DNA of 64,000 bases from Rhabdaerophilum calidifontis. Its GTDB lineage: Bacteria > Pseudomonadota > Alphaproteobacteria > Rhizobiales > Beijerinckiaceae. Below, piece by piece: positions 17,856 through 26,922 of the stretch. Positions within the stretch are counted from its first letter, which is position 1; each line of letters starts with the position of its first letter. The notes under the pieces were generated by a model. It worked only from the letters and a program-made list of their open reading frames with translations. It did not search any database and was not told the origin of the DNA. A program made the position numbers and the translations under genes. The stretch spans positions 327,810 to 391,809 of the forward strand of contig NZ_VTRS01000002.1 in assembly GCF_008641065.1 (NCBI RefSeq). The letters are read 5' to 3'.

Positions 17856-19313
17856 ATGCGCGTCGAGGCGAGCGAGCAGCGGCGGGAGGAGGGCGCGGCC
17901 GACGATTCCGGCGAGGCGCCGGCCCTTCTGGACGCTATCGGCGCCTTCTGCCGGGCGCGCGGCATCGCAGAATCGACCTTCGGCCGGCTCGCAGTCAATG
18001 ACGGCAAGTTCATCCCCCGCCTGCGCGACGGCGCCCGCATCCGGCCCGAGACGCTGGCGCGCGTTGCTGCCTTCATGGCGCGCCACGGCGCCGCGGCGCC
18101 GGCCCATCCGCGGGAATTGCAGCCGCTGCTGCGCTTCGCGCCGCGCCCTGCGCCCGCTGCGGCGCCGGACCCTGCCGAGGCGCGCGACCGGCAGAAGAAT
18201 TTCCGTTTCTTCGACAATCGCCAGAAATACCTGCTCTTTGTCTCGACCTGCTCCGAGAAGGCGGTGATCGCGCGCCGCGTCGGGCAGGAATTGCAGAATC
18301 TGCGGCCCGATCCGCCGGCCCTGCGCGTCTTCGATGCCGGCATGGGCGACGGCACCGTGCTGACGCGTGTGATGCGGCAGATGCATCGCCGCTTCCCCAC
18401 CACGCCGTTCTATGTCGTGGGCAAGGAGATCAGCCTCGAGGATGTCCGGCTCTCGCTCGACAAGATGGCGGACCGCCTGTTCGAGCATCCCGCGACGGTG
18501 CTGGTCGTCACCAATCTCTATTATTCCGAGGCGCCCTGGCTGACCCCGCGCGACCCCGCAATCGCCAACGGGCTGACCTGGAAGGAGGTCCGCCTGACCG
18601 GCGCCACCTCCGACGATTTCGCGGTGCAGATCGGCGCCCTCGAACCCTTCCTCTCCGCGCATTGGCAGGCGCGGCATTCGCCGAAGACCGGCAACCCGAT
18701 CTACGAGCGCCCCACGGTGATGATCCTCTACCGCGACGACATGCGCTTCCTGCTGCATGACGTCATCCCCCGGCAGGGGCGCGCCAATGCCGGCTACGAT
18801 CTCGTCATCGCCTCGCAGCCCTATCGGCTGCGCGTGACGCCGGATTTCAAGGCCGGAAAGGTGGTGGCGCCGCTGAGCCGCGCGCTGCGGCCGGGCGGGC
18901 GGCTGATCGGCATCCATTCCTGCGGCGGCGATCCCGGGCTCGAGATCGTGCGCGGCGTCTGGCCGGGGGAGAATCCCTATCTCCACGGCCGCCGCGAGAT
19001 CCTCGCCGCCACCCGCCGCGCGCTGGGGCGCGAGGCGCGGCATTTCAGCTTCATCGCCCAATCCGACGCGCGCTCGATCTTCCGCTACGAGATGCACACG
19101 CTGCCCTCGGAAGTATCCGGCGCCGGGATCGGTACCTCGACCCTGTTCGCGGCCTGGAACGCGGCGGTCTATGTCAACCAGATCGATGACGAGCGCCTGA
19201 CCGACGCGCTCGGCGGGCCGGGTTATCTCGCGGCGACGCGCGCGGTGTTGAACCGCTATGGCCGGCTCTGGTTCCAGGACGAATCCTACATCATCGCGCG
19301 CCGGCGGGCGTGA
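17856..19313 (+). CDS. SAM-methyltransferase-like protein with N-terminal helix-turn-helix-like segment
   Basis: I do not recognise a characterised family. From the ATG at 17856 the protein is 485 residues, and GGGGG precedes the start. Residues about 22-75 (GIAESTFGRLAVNDGKFIPRLRDG, in part) look like a small helix-turn-helix-type domain. Around residue 160, VFDAGMGDGTVLTRVM matches methyltransferase motif I, the SAM-binding glycine loop. Later segments LVIASQPYRLR and LRPGGRLIGIHSCGGD fit post-motif strands of a class I methyltransferase. It is followed after 16 bases by a MetF-like gene, so the pair may handle one-carbon units together. The substrate is unknown, and DNA binding by the N-terminal domain is inference. 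Confidence 0.6.
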   Translation: MRVEASEQRREEGAADDSGEAPALLDAIGAFCRARGIAESTFGRLAVNDGKFIPRLRDGARIRPETLARVAAFMARHGAAAPAHPRELQPLLRFAPRPAPAAAPDPAEARDRQKNFRFFDNRQKYLLFVSTCSEKAVIARRVGQELQNLRPDPPALRVFDAGMGDGTVLTRVMRQMHRRFPTTPFYVVGKEISLEDVRLSLDKMADRLFEHPATVLVVTNLYYSEAPWLTPRDPAIANGLTWKEVRLTGATSDDFAVQIGALEPFLSAHWQARHSPKTGNPIYERPTVMILYRDDMRFLLHDVIPRQGRANAGYDLVIASQPYRLRVTPDFKAGKVVAPLSRALRPGGRLIGIHSCGGDPGLEIVRGVWPGENPYLHGRREILAATRRALGREARHFSFIAQSDARSIFRYEMHTLPSEVSGAGIGTSTLFAAWNAAVYVNQIDDERLTDALGGPGYLAATRAVLNRYGRLWFQDESYIIARRRA

Positions 19314-19329
19314 TCCGGGGAGGGGGGGC

Positions 19330-20256
19330 ATGCTGGGTCAGGTTCTGCCGGTCGATCGTGACGGCCTCGCGCGCGAACCGGTGCCGGAGGCCGTCGAGCG
19401 TCAGGCGGCGGGGCTCGCGGCGTCCGGCTCGCTGGAGATCGGCGCGCTGCGGCCCAAGGATGCGCATGCCATCGCCGAGATCCTCCCGAGCGGCACGCCG
19501 GTCTTCGTCAACCATCTGCCCCGCCACCCGCTCGCGCAGGCAATTCCCGCGCTGCTGGCTTTGCGCGAGGCGGGGCTCGAACCGGTACCGCATCTCGCGG
19601 CGCGGCGGATCGAATCCGCTGCTGAGCTTCGTCACTTCCTCGCCCGCGCCACCGCCGAGGCCGGGGTGCGGCGCGCGCTGGTGATCGGCGGCGATCTCGC
19701 CCGGCCGCTCGGCCCCTATGCCGACGGCCGTGCGCTGCTGGCCGAGCCGGCCCTGGCGGCGCACGGGCTGCGTGAGATCGTGCTGCCGAGCTATCCCGAG
19801 GGGCATCCGCGCATTCCGCTCGCGACGCTCGAGGCCGATCTCGCCGCCAAGCTCGAAGGCGCGGCGGCACGCGGCTTCGGCACGACGCTGCTGACCCAGT
19901 TCTGCTTCCAGCCGGCGCGGATCATCGAGCATGTCGCGCTGCTGCGGCGGCGCTATCCCGAGCTCGGGGTACAGATCGGGCTCGCCGGGCCGAGCAGCCC
20001 GGCGGCATTGCTGCGCTTCGCGCGGGCCTGCGGGGTCGGTGCCACCTTGCTGGCACTGAGCCGGGACGGACGCCGCGCCGTCGATCTCGTGACGCATACC
20101 GATCCGTCCGAGCAGCTGCTCGCGCTGGCGCGTCATCTCGCGCCGCTGCCGCAGAGCAATGTCGTCGGCATCCATCTGTTTTCGTTCGGTGCGGTCGAGG
20201 CCGCTGCCGCCTGGCTCAACGCCGTGATGCGCGGCGGCCGCCACGCTCGGGCCTGA
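19330..20256 (+). CDS. Methylenetetrahydrofolate-reductase-like (MetF family) protein
   Basis: The product is 308 residues. The MetF TIM-barrel pattern is visible as VIGGDLARPLG (equivalent of the LRGDPP loop), LPSYPEGHPRI (YPEGHP) and LLTQFCFQPARI (TQ-F-F). The usual N-terminal FEFFPP motif is absent, replaced by EIGALRP, so activity may differ from housekeeping MetF. The ATG at 19330 follows AGGGGGGG. It directly follows the methyltransferase-like gene and ends 3 bases from the convergent ROK gene. A role in reducing or using methylene-THF generated with the partner protein is inferred. Confidence 0.72.
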   Translation: MLGQVLPVDRDGLAREPVPEAVERQAAGLAASGSLEIGALRPKDAHAIAEILPSGTPVFVNHLPRHPLAQAIPALLALREAGLEPVPHLAARRIESAAELRHFLARATAEAGVRRALVIGGDLARPLGPYADGRALLAEPALAAHGLREIVLPSYPEGHPRIPLATLEADLAAKLEGAAARGFGTTLLTQFCFQPARIIEHVALLRRRYPELGVQIGLAGPSSPAALLRFARACGVGATLLALSRDGRRAVDLVTHTDPSEQLLALARHLAPLPQSNVVGIHLFSFGAVEAAAAWLNAVMRGGRHARA

Positions 20257-20259
20257 GCC

Positions 20260-21486
20260 TCAGGAGCTGGCGGCGAGTCGCCGGTCGAGGCGCTCCAGCG
20301 CGGCGCGGATCACTCCCTCGGTCAGGAAAGCGGGCCGGAAGGGCAGGGCGCGAATCCCCGCCCGCCGCGCGAGGAACGGAATCGCGCGCTGGTCGAGCGC
20401 GGCGTGCAGCGCCTCCTCGATCAGCGGCCAGGCGCGCATGCCGGGGCCGCAGAGCACGATCGTATCCGGCTGGAACAGGCGGATCAGCATGGTCAGGCTC
20501 TCGGCCAGCACCCGGCCGGCCTCGGCGAACAGACCGGCCAGCGCCGGATCCCCGGCCGCGGCGCGGGCGACGAGCCGCGTCATCTCCGTCTCGCTCGGCT
20601 GGCGCCCCTCCGCGGGCGGTCCGATATCCGAGACCGCCATCGCATCGCGGTAGAGGGCGTAATCGGCAAGAAAGCTCTCGATGCAGCCGCGTGCTCCGCA
20701 GCGGCATTGCGGGCCCCGCGCGCTGAACCGGACATGGCCGAACTCGATGCCGCCGCCATGCACCCCGCGCAGCGGCTTGCCGTCGACAAACACCCCGAGG
20801 CCGACGCCGTCGCCCAGCATCACGCAGGCCGTTACCCCCTCGCGCAGCGCCGGCTCGCTCTGGGTGATCGCGAAGGCCATGGCGGAGGCGTCGTTGTCGA
20901 GATCGACCGGCAGGCCGAGCGCTGCCTCGAGCCCGGCAACCAGCGGCACATGCGTGCAGCGCGTGACCGGGCTCCACACCACCTCGCCCTTGCGCTGGTC
21001 GACGAAGCCCTGGAAGGCGACCCCGACGCCGAGGATCGGCATGCCGCTGCCCGCCTCACGGCTGAAGTGGACAACACGGTCGGCGAGGATCGCCACCAGC
21101 GCCTCGGCATCGAGCGCCGCGAGCGGCAGCCGCTCGTCGCGCGCCTCGATCGTTTCGCCGGAGAAATCCGCCAGATGCAGGATCAGCCTGTCCAGTCCGA
21201 CCCAGAGGCCGATGATCGCGCCGCGCGCCGGGTGGAAGCCGAGCCGCTGGCCGGGTCGACCCGGCCCGGCGCTCGCCTCCGGCGGATCGGCGCCGATATC
21301 GCACAGCAGCCCCTCGGTGATGAATTGCCCCGTGATCGCCGAGACCGAGGCCGGCGAAAGCCCGGTCAACCGCCCGATCGCCGCCCGGCTCAGCGGGCCG
21401 TCGCGCCGGAGCGCTTCCAGGACGCGCTGGCGCGAGAGATCGCGGCGCGAGGCATCTCCGACAAGCAGGGGCGCTATTTCGTTCAT
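20260..21486 (-). CDS. ROK-family transcriptional regulator, probable xylose operon repressor
   Basis: With the start at 21486 the protein is 408 residues, usual for ROK repressors. Residues about 15-75 contain a winged helix-turn-helix (SRAAIGRLTGLSPASVSAI). The kinase-like effector domain has GVAFQGFVD, LDNDASAMA, GDGVGLGVFVDG and GGIEFGH. The zinc site is CRCGARGCIES. It is divergent from the xylose-type transporter operon, the standard layout for XylR-type ROK repressors that release DNA on sugar binding. An upstream ATG extends the frame by 28 Cys/Arg-rich residues into the promoter region and is rejected. Confidence 0.9.
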   Translation of the reverse strand: MNEIAPLLVGDASRRDLSRQRVLEALRRDGPLSRAAIGRLTGLSPASVSAITGQFITEGLLCDIGADPPEASAGPGRPGQRLGFHPARGAIIGLWVGLDRLILHLADFSGETIEARDERLPLAALDAEALVAILADRVVHFSREAGSGMPILGVGVAFQGFVDQRKGEVVWSPVTRCTHVPLVAGLEAALGLPVDLDNDASAMAFAITQSEPALREGVTACVMLGDGVGLGVFVDGKPLRGVHGGGIEFGHVRFSARGPQCRCGARGCIESFLADYALYRDAMAVSDIGPPAEGRQPSETEMTRLVARAAAGDPALAGLFAEAGRVLAESLTMLIRLFQPDTIVLCGPGMRAWPLIEEALHAALDQRAIPFLARRAGIRALPFRPAFLTEGVIRAALERLDRRLAASS

Positions 21487-21722
21487 AAAATAAAATATTA
21501 CGGTCGGGAGCAGAGGCGCGCAAGTGCAAAAATTGTCGTTACAGCGCCATAAATTACGTCTTTTGGCCAAAGATCATGGGGTTCACGTCTCATTTTGTTC
21601 GATCATCAAATTATTGTTGACAGGTTGCGGCTTTCGCGTTCCCATGACGGAAGGGAGAAAGCGCGGTTGCGCGGAACCGACGACCGGCGGCTCCCCCAAG
21701 AATGAAAACCGGGAGGAAGACG
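21487..21722. promoter_or_regulatory. Divergent, AT-rich control region of the ROK gene and the xylose-type operon
   Basis: This 236-base gap is much richer in A and T than its surroundings. Toward the transporter, TTGACA at 21617-21622 is a consensus -35 box, but the -10 region is poor. A 10-bp palindrome TTTGGCCAAA lies at 21562-21571. ATTTTG and CAAATT arms at about 21592-21612 form an imperfect dyad. TATTT and AAATA arms overlap the ROK start. Any of these could be the ROK operator, and I cannot choose between them. Confidence 0.45.
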
Positions 21723-22766
21723 ATGAAACCTGTCGTTCGCATTGTTGCGGCGATGCTGCTGGCTGGCGCCGCCGGCTCCGCGCTGGCGCAGGCCAAGGGC
21801 CCCGTGATCGGGGTCAGCTGGTCGAATTTCCAGGAAGAACGCTGGAAGACCGACGAGGCGGCGATCAAGGCCGCGATCGAGAAGGCCGGCGGCACCTATC
21901 TCTCGGCGGATGCGCAATCGAACCCGACAAAGCAGCTTTCGGATGTCGAGAGCCTGATCGCCCGCGGCGCCAAGGCGCTGATCGTGCTGGCGCAGGATGC
22001 CTCGGCCATCCGCCCGGCGGTGGACAAGGCGCTCAACGAGGGCATCCCCGTCGTCGGCTATGACCGGCTGATCGAGAATCCCAAGGCCTTCTATCTCACC
22101 TTCGACAATGTCGAGGTCGGCCGCATGATGGCGCGCGAGGTGCAGAAGGCGAAGCCGCAGGGCAATTACGTCTTCATCAAGGGTTCCGGCGCTGATCCGA
22201 ACGCGAATTTCCTGTTTCAGGGCTCGATGGAGGTCCTGAAGCCGGCGATCGATGCCGGGAAGATCAGGAATGTCGGCGAGGCCTTCACCGATGGCTGGCT
22301 GCCGGCCAACGCGCAGCGGAACATGGAACAGTTCCTGACGCGCAACAACAACAAGGTCGACGCGGTGGTCGCCGCCAATGACGGCACCGCCGGCGGCGCG
22401 ATCGCGGCGCTCGCGGCGCAGGGCATGGCCGGGCAGGTCCCGGTTTCGGGCCAGGACGCGGACCGCGCGGCGCTGAACCGCATCGCGCTCGGCACCCAGA
22501 CGATGACCGTATGGAAGGATGCCCGGACCCTCGGGCGCAGCGCCGCCGAGATCGCCATCCAGCTCGCCGGCGGCAAGAAGCTCGAAGAGGTGCCGGGCGC
22601 GGTCAAGTGGAACCAGGGCCCCTCCAAGGCGAACATGACGGCGATCTTCCTCAAGCCCGTCGCGGTGACGCGGGAGAATCTCGGCGTGGTGATCGAAGCC
22701 GGCTGGGCGCCGAAGGCGGCGGTGTGCCAGGGCGTTCCCGCCGGCAAGGTCCCCGCCTGCAATTGA
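21723..22766 (+). CDS. xylF: D-xylose-type ABC transporter substrate-binding protein
   Basis: The 347-residue precursor has a Sec signal cleaved after ALA near residue 22. The mature part is a pentose-binding periplasmic protein of the XylF/RbsB fold: [51 protein letters not shown] and [11 protein letters not shown]. These segments closely follow the XylF pattern. The ATG at 21723 has GGGAGGAAG upstream; an ATG 21 bases earlier is less likely. It is first in a plus-strand set of binding protein, permease, ATPase and dehydrogenase, divergent from the ROK regulator. Confidence 0.9.
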   Translation: MKPVVRIVAAMLLAGAAGSALAQAKGPVIGVSWSNFQEERWKTDEAAIKAAIEKAGGTYLSADAQSNPTKQLSDVESLIARGAKALIVLAQDASAIRPAVDKALNEGIPVVGYDRLIENPKAFYLTFDNVEVGRMMAREVQKAKPQGNYVFIKGSGADPNANFLFQGSMEVLKPAIDAGKIRNVGEAFTDGWLPANAQRNMEQFLTRNNNKVDAVVAANDGTAGGAIAALAAQGMAGQVPVSGQDADRAALNRIALGTQTMTVWKDARTLGRSAAEIAIQLAGGKKLEEVPGAVKWNQGPSKANMTAIFLKPVAVTRENLGVVIEAGWAPKAAVCQGVPAGKVPACN

Positions 22767-22897
22767 CGCTCGTCCCCGCGGTTCCGGGCGGCGCCCTCGC
22801 GGCGCCGCCCGGAGCGCCCGGCCCCGAATGTCACCCTCAGCCTTCGCGGATGCCGAGCGCCCTGGGGCGCGCCGCCCCGCCATGCCGGTCCCTTGCC

Positions 22898-24148
22898 ATG
22901 GATGCCTTTCGCAAGCTTGAAATCGACCCGCGCCTGATCGGCATGATGGCCGCGCTGGTGCTTATCTGGATCGGGTTCCATGTCCTGTCGCAGGGGGCGT
23001 TCCTCACGCCGCGCAACCTGTGGAACCTCTCGGTCCAGACCTCGGCGATCGCTGTGATGGCCACCGGCATGGTACTGGTGATCGTGACGCGCAACATCGA
23101 CCTGTCGATCGGTTCGGTGCTCGGAGTCGTCGGGATGATCGTCGGCGTCGTGCAGGCGCGGCTGCTGCCGGAATTCTGGGGGCTCGAACACCCGCTGACC
23201 TGGCCGGCCGCGGTGCTGGTGGCGATCCTCGCCGGCGGCCTGATCGGGCTCCTCCATGGTGCGCTGATCGCCTATCTCGCCATTCCCTCCTTCATCGTCA
23301 CGCTCGGCGGGCTGCTGGTCTGGCGCGGCGCGGCCTGGTGGGTGACGACGGGGCAGACGGTCGCGCCGATGGACACGCACTTCCGGTCGATCGGCGGCGG
23401 CATCGAGGGCGCGGTCGGGGCCGGCCCGAGCTGGCTGATCGCCGGGCTCGCGATCCTCGCCATCGGCGCGATCCTGCTCGTCGAACGGCGACGCAAGCTC
23501 GGCTTCGGGTTCAGTGTACGGCCGGTCTGGGCCGAGATGCTGGTTTTCGCGGTTGCTGCCGCGGGGGTGGCCGGCGCGGCCCTCGTCGTCAATGCCTATC
23601 CGTTGCCGATGGGCGTGGCGCGCCGACTCGCGGACGCACAAGGCATCCCCTGGCCCGATGGCGGGATCGAGATCCCGCACGGATTCGCGGTTCCGGTGCT
23701 GATCGCGGTCGGAATCGGCGCCGCGATGGCCTTCCTCGCCAAGCGCACGCGCTTCGGCCGCTATGTCTTCTCGATCGGCGGCAATCCGGAGGCCGCGCAA
23801 CTCTCGGGCATCAACACGCGCCGCGTGCTGATGCAGGTCTACGGGCTGATGGGCGCACTGACCGGCATCGCCGCCTGCATCACCACGGCGCGCCTCAACG
23901 CCGCGACCAACGCAGCCGGCACGCTCGACGAACTCTACGTGATCGCGGCGGCGGTGATCGGCGGGACGAGCCTGTCCGGCGGGGTCGGCACCATCGTCGG
24001 CGCGATGCTCGGCGCGCTTGTGATGCAGAGCCTGCAATCGGGCATGGTGCTGCTCGGCGTCGATACGCCGCTCCAGAACATCGTCGTCGGGATCGTGCTC
24101 GTGACGGCCGTCTGGCTCGACACGCTCTACCGGCGCCGCATCCGGTGA
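22898..24148 (+). CDS. xylH: D-xylose-type ABC transporter permease
   Basis: This is a 416-residue inner-membrane permease of the BPD_transp_2 (RbsC/XylH) group with about 10-11 hydrophobic helices. Recognisable segments are [52 protein letters not shown] and [19 protein letters not shown]. The extra middle region (about 150-260) is typical of XylH compared with the shorter RbsC. A frame open upstream overlaps xylF and is rejected. The start at 22898 lacks a strong ribosome-binding site. The 131-base gap after xylF holds no obvious gene. Confidence 0.9.
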   Translation: MDAFRKLEIDPRLIGMMAALVLIWIGFHVLSQGAFLTPRNLWNLSVQTSAIAVMATGMVLVIVTRNIDLSIGSVLGVVGMIVGVVQARLLPEFWGLEHPLTWPAAVLVAILAGGLIGLLHGALIAYLAIPSFIVTLGGLLVWRGAAWWVTTGQTVAPMDTHFRSIGGGIEGAVGAGPSWLIAGLAILAIGAILLVERRRKLGFGFSVRPVWAEMLVFAVAAAGVAGAALVVNAYPLPMGVARRLADAQGIPWPDGGIEIPHGFAVPVLIAVGIGAAMAFLAKRTRFGRYVFSIGGNPEAAQLSGINTRRVLMQVYGLMGALTGIAACITTARLNAATNAAGTLDELYVIAAAVIGGTSLSGGVGTIVGAMLGALVMQSLQSGMVLLGVDTPLQNIVVGIVLVTAVWLDTLYRRRIR

Positions 24149-24158
24149 GGAGGACGGG

Positions 24159-24956
<798 letters not shown>

Positions 24957-24963
24957 GGACGAT

Positions 24964-25710
24964 ATGAGACGGTTTCCGGAATTCGAAGGGCGAGCCGTGC
25001 TCGTCACCGGCGGTGCATCCGGTATCGGCGAGGCCATCGCGCGGGCCTTCATGCGCGAGGGCGCGCGGGTCGGCATTCTCGATCTCGACGCCGAGGCCGG
25101 CCGGCGGCTTGCGGACGAACTCGGCCCCGGCGCGGCCTTCGAACCCGCCGATCTGCGCGATCTCGACGCGCTGCCGGGCGCGATCGCGCGGCTGCGCGCC
25201 CGGACCGGTCCGTTCCGGATGCTGATCAACAACGCCGCGCGCGATGATCGCCACGCGATCGACGCCGTCACCCCCGCCTATTGGCGCGAGCGGATGGCGA
25301 CGAATATCGACCATCAGTTCTTCGCCGCGCAGGCGCTCTGGCGCGAGATGGCCGAGGCGGGCGGCGGCGCCATCGTCTGCATGGGCTCGACGAGCTACAT
25401 GCAGAGCCAGGACAGTTTCGCCGCCTACAAGACCGCGAAATCGGCGGCGGTGGGGCTGATGCGGGCCCTCGCGCGCGAACTCGGCCCGCACGGCATCCGC
25501 GTCAATTGCCTCATTCCCGGCTGGATCATGACCCAGCGTCAGATCGATCTCTGGCTGACGCCGGAGAGCGAGGCCGAACTGATGCGCCAGCAATGCCTCA
25601 AGCGTCGTCTCGTACCGGAGGATATCGCCGGGCCGGCGCTGTTCCTCTGCTCCGATCTCGCCGCCGGCATGACCGCGCAGACCATGATCGTGGATGGCGG
25701 CTGGGTCTGA
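24964..25710 (+). CDS. SDR-family NAD(P)-dependent sugar dehydrogenase, D-xylose 1-dehydrogenase-like
   Basis: The 248-residue protein is a classical short-chain dehydrogenase. It has the cofactor motif [10 protein letters not shown] near residue 16, NNAARDDRH, a catalytic Ser in GSTSY and YKTAK. NNAxxDDRH, AYWxERxxxN and QCLKxRxVPED also occur, as I recall, in Caulobacter XylB (D-xylose dehydrogenase). Together with the xylose-type transporter this points to oxidation of D-xylose to xylonolactone. L-arabinose or another sugar remains possible. It is the last gene of the operon and ends 9 bases from the convergent thiolase. Confidence 0.82.
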   Translation: MRRFPEFEGRAVLVTGGASGIGEAIARAFMREGARVGILDLDAEAGRRLADELGPGAAFEPADLRDLDALPGAIARLRARTGPFRMLINNAARDDRHAIDAVTPAYWRERMATNIDHQFFAAQALWREMAEAGGGAIVCMGSTSYMQSQDSFAAYKTAKSAAVGLMRALARELGPHGIRVNCLIPGWIMTQRQIDLWLTPESEAELMRQQCLKRRLVPEDIAGPALFLCSDLAAGMTAQTMIVDGGWV

Positions 25711-25719
25711 CCCCGGTCG

Positions 25720-26922
25720 TCACACGCGTTCGAGGCCGAGCGCGATCCCCTGGCCGACGCCGATGCACATTGTCGCCAGCGCGCGCCGGCCAGCGCGTTT
25801 CTTCAGTTCGATCGCCGCGCTCAGCGCCAGCCGCGCGCCGGACATGCCGAGCGGATGACCGAGCGCGATCGCGCCGCCATTCGGGTTCACGTGCTCGGCA
25901 TCGTCGGGCAGTTTCAGCAGCCGCAGCGTGGCGAGCGCCTGCGCGGCGAAGGCCTCGTTGAGCTCGATCACGTCGAAATCCGCCGGCGTCACGCCGAGGC
26001 GCGCGCAGAGCTTCTCGGTCGCCGGAGCCGGCCCGATGCCCATGACGCGCGGCGGCACGCCGGCGGTGGCCATGCCGGTGATCCGTGCCAGCGGCGTGAG
26101 GCCGAAGCGCGCCATGCCCGCCTCCGAGGCGATGAGCAGCGCCGCCGCGCCGTCATTGACGCCGGAGGCATTGCCGGCCGTGACCGAGCCGCCGGGACGG
26201 AACGGCGCTGGCAGGGCGGCGAGCTTCTCGAGCGTCGTCTCGCGCGGATGCTCGTCCTTCTCGACGAGGACGGGATCGCCCCGGCGCTTCGGCACCGCGA
26301 CCGGCACGATCTCCTCGCCGAGGCGGCCGCTCTTCTGCGCGGCGGCGGCGCGCATCTGCGAACGCAGCGCGAAGGCATCCTGATCGGCGCGGCTGATCTG
26401 ATAATCCTCGGCAACATTTTCGGCGGTTTCTGGCATTGAATCAACGCCATATTGCGTTTTCATCAACGGATTTATGAATCGCCAGCCGATCGTGGTATCC
26501 TGGATTTCGGCGGTGCGCTGATAGGCCTCCTGCGCCTTGCCCATGACGAGCGGCGCCCGCGTCATGCTCTCGACGCCGCCCGCGATCACCAGATCGGCCT
26601 CGCCGGCGCGGATCGCGCGCGCCGCGGTGCCGACCGCGTCGAGCCCCGAGCCGCAGAGGCGGTTGATCGTCGTGCCGGGCACATGCGGCGGCAGCCCCGC
26701 CAGCAGGCCCGCCATGCGCGCCACATTGCGGTTGTCCTCGCCGGCCTGGTTCGCGGAACCGAGGATCACCTCGTCGATCGCCGCATCGATCCCCGGCGGC
26801 AGCCGGCCGATGAGCGCGCGCAGGACATGGGCGGCGAGATCGTCGGGCCGGATCTCGGCAAGGGCGCCGGCATAGCGGCCGATCGGGCTGCGAAGGCCGG
26901 TGACAAGGAAGGCGTCTCTCAT
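25720..26922 (-). CDS. Acetyl-CoA acyltransferase (thiolase)
   Basis: The 400-residue thiolase carries the acyl-binding Cys90 in INRLCGSGLDAV, a GHPLGMSGARL His loop and the second Cys in CIGVGQG near the C-terminus. Length and NPNGGAIALGHP match the PcaF/FadA/PhaA group. Translation starts in the last 4 bases of the hydratase/dehydrogenase gene (ATGA), so the two are produced together. The pair can perform the last three beta-oxidation steps. The chain length handled, or a beta-ketoadipyl role, is not readable here. Confidence 0.92.
   Translation of the reverse strand: MRDAFLVTGLRSPIGRYAGALAEIRPDDLAAHVLRALIGRLPPGIDAAIDEVILGSANQAGEDNRNVARMAGLLAGLPPHVPGTTINRLCGSGLDAVGTAARAIRAGEADLVIAGGVESMTRAPLVMGKAQEAYQRTAEIQDTTIGWRFINPLMKTQYGVDSMPETAENVAEDYQISRADQDAFALRSQMRAAAAQKSGRLGEEIVPVAVPKRRGDPVLVEKDEHPRETTLEKLAALPAPFRPGGSVTAGNASGVNDGAAALLIASEAGMARFGLTPLARITGMATAGVPPRVMGIGPAPATEKLCARLGVTPADFDVIELNEAFAAQALATLRLLKLPDDAEHVNPNGGAIALGHPLGMSGARLALSAAIELKKRAGRRALATMCIGVGQGIALGLERV

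Noticed and set aside
22767..22897. A small gene or extended permease start between the xylF-like and xylH-like genes
   Set aside because: The upstream part of the permease frame overlaps the binding-protein gene antiphase and is Pro/Arg-rich. The membrane protein begins naturally at 22898.
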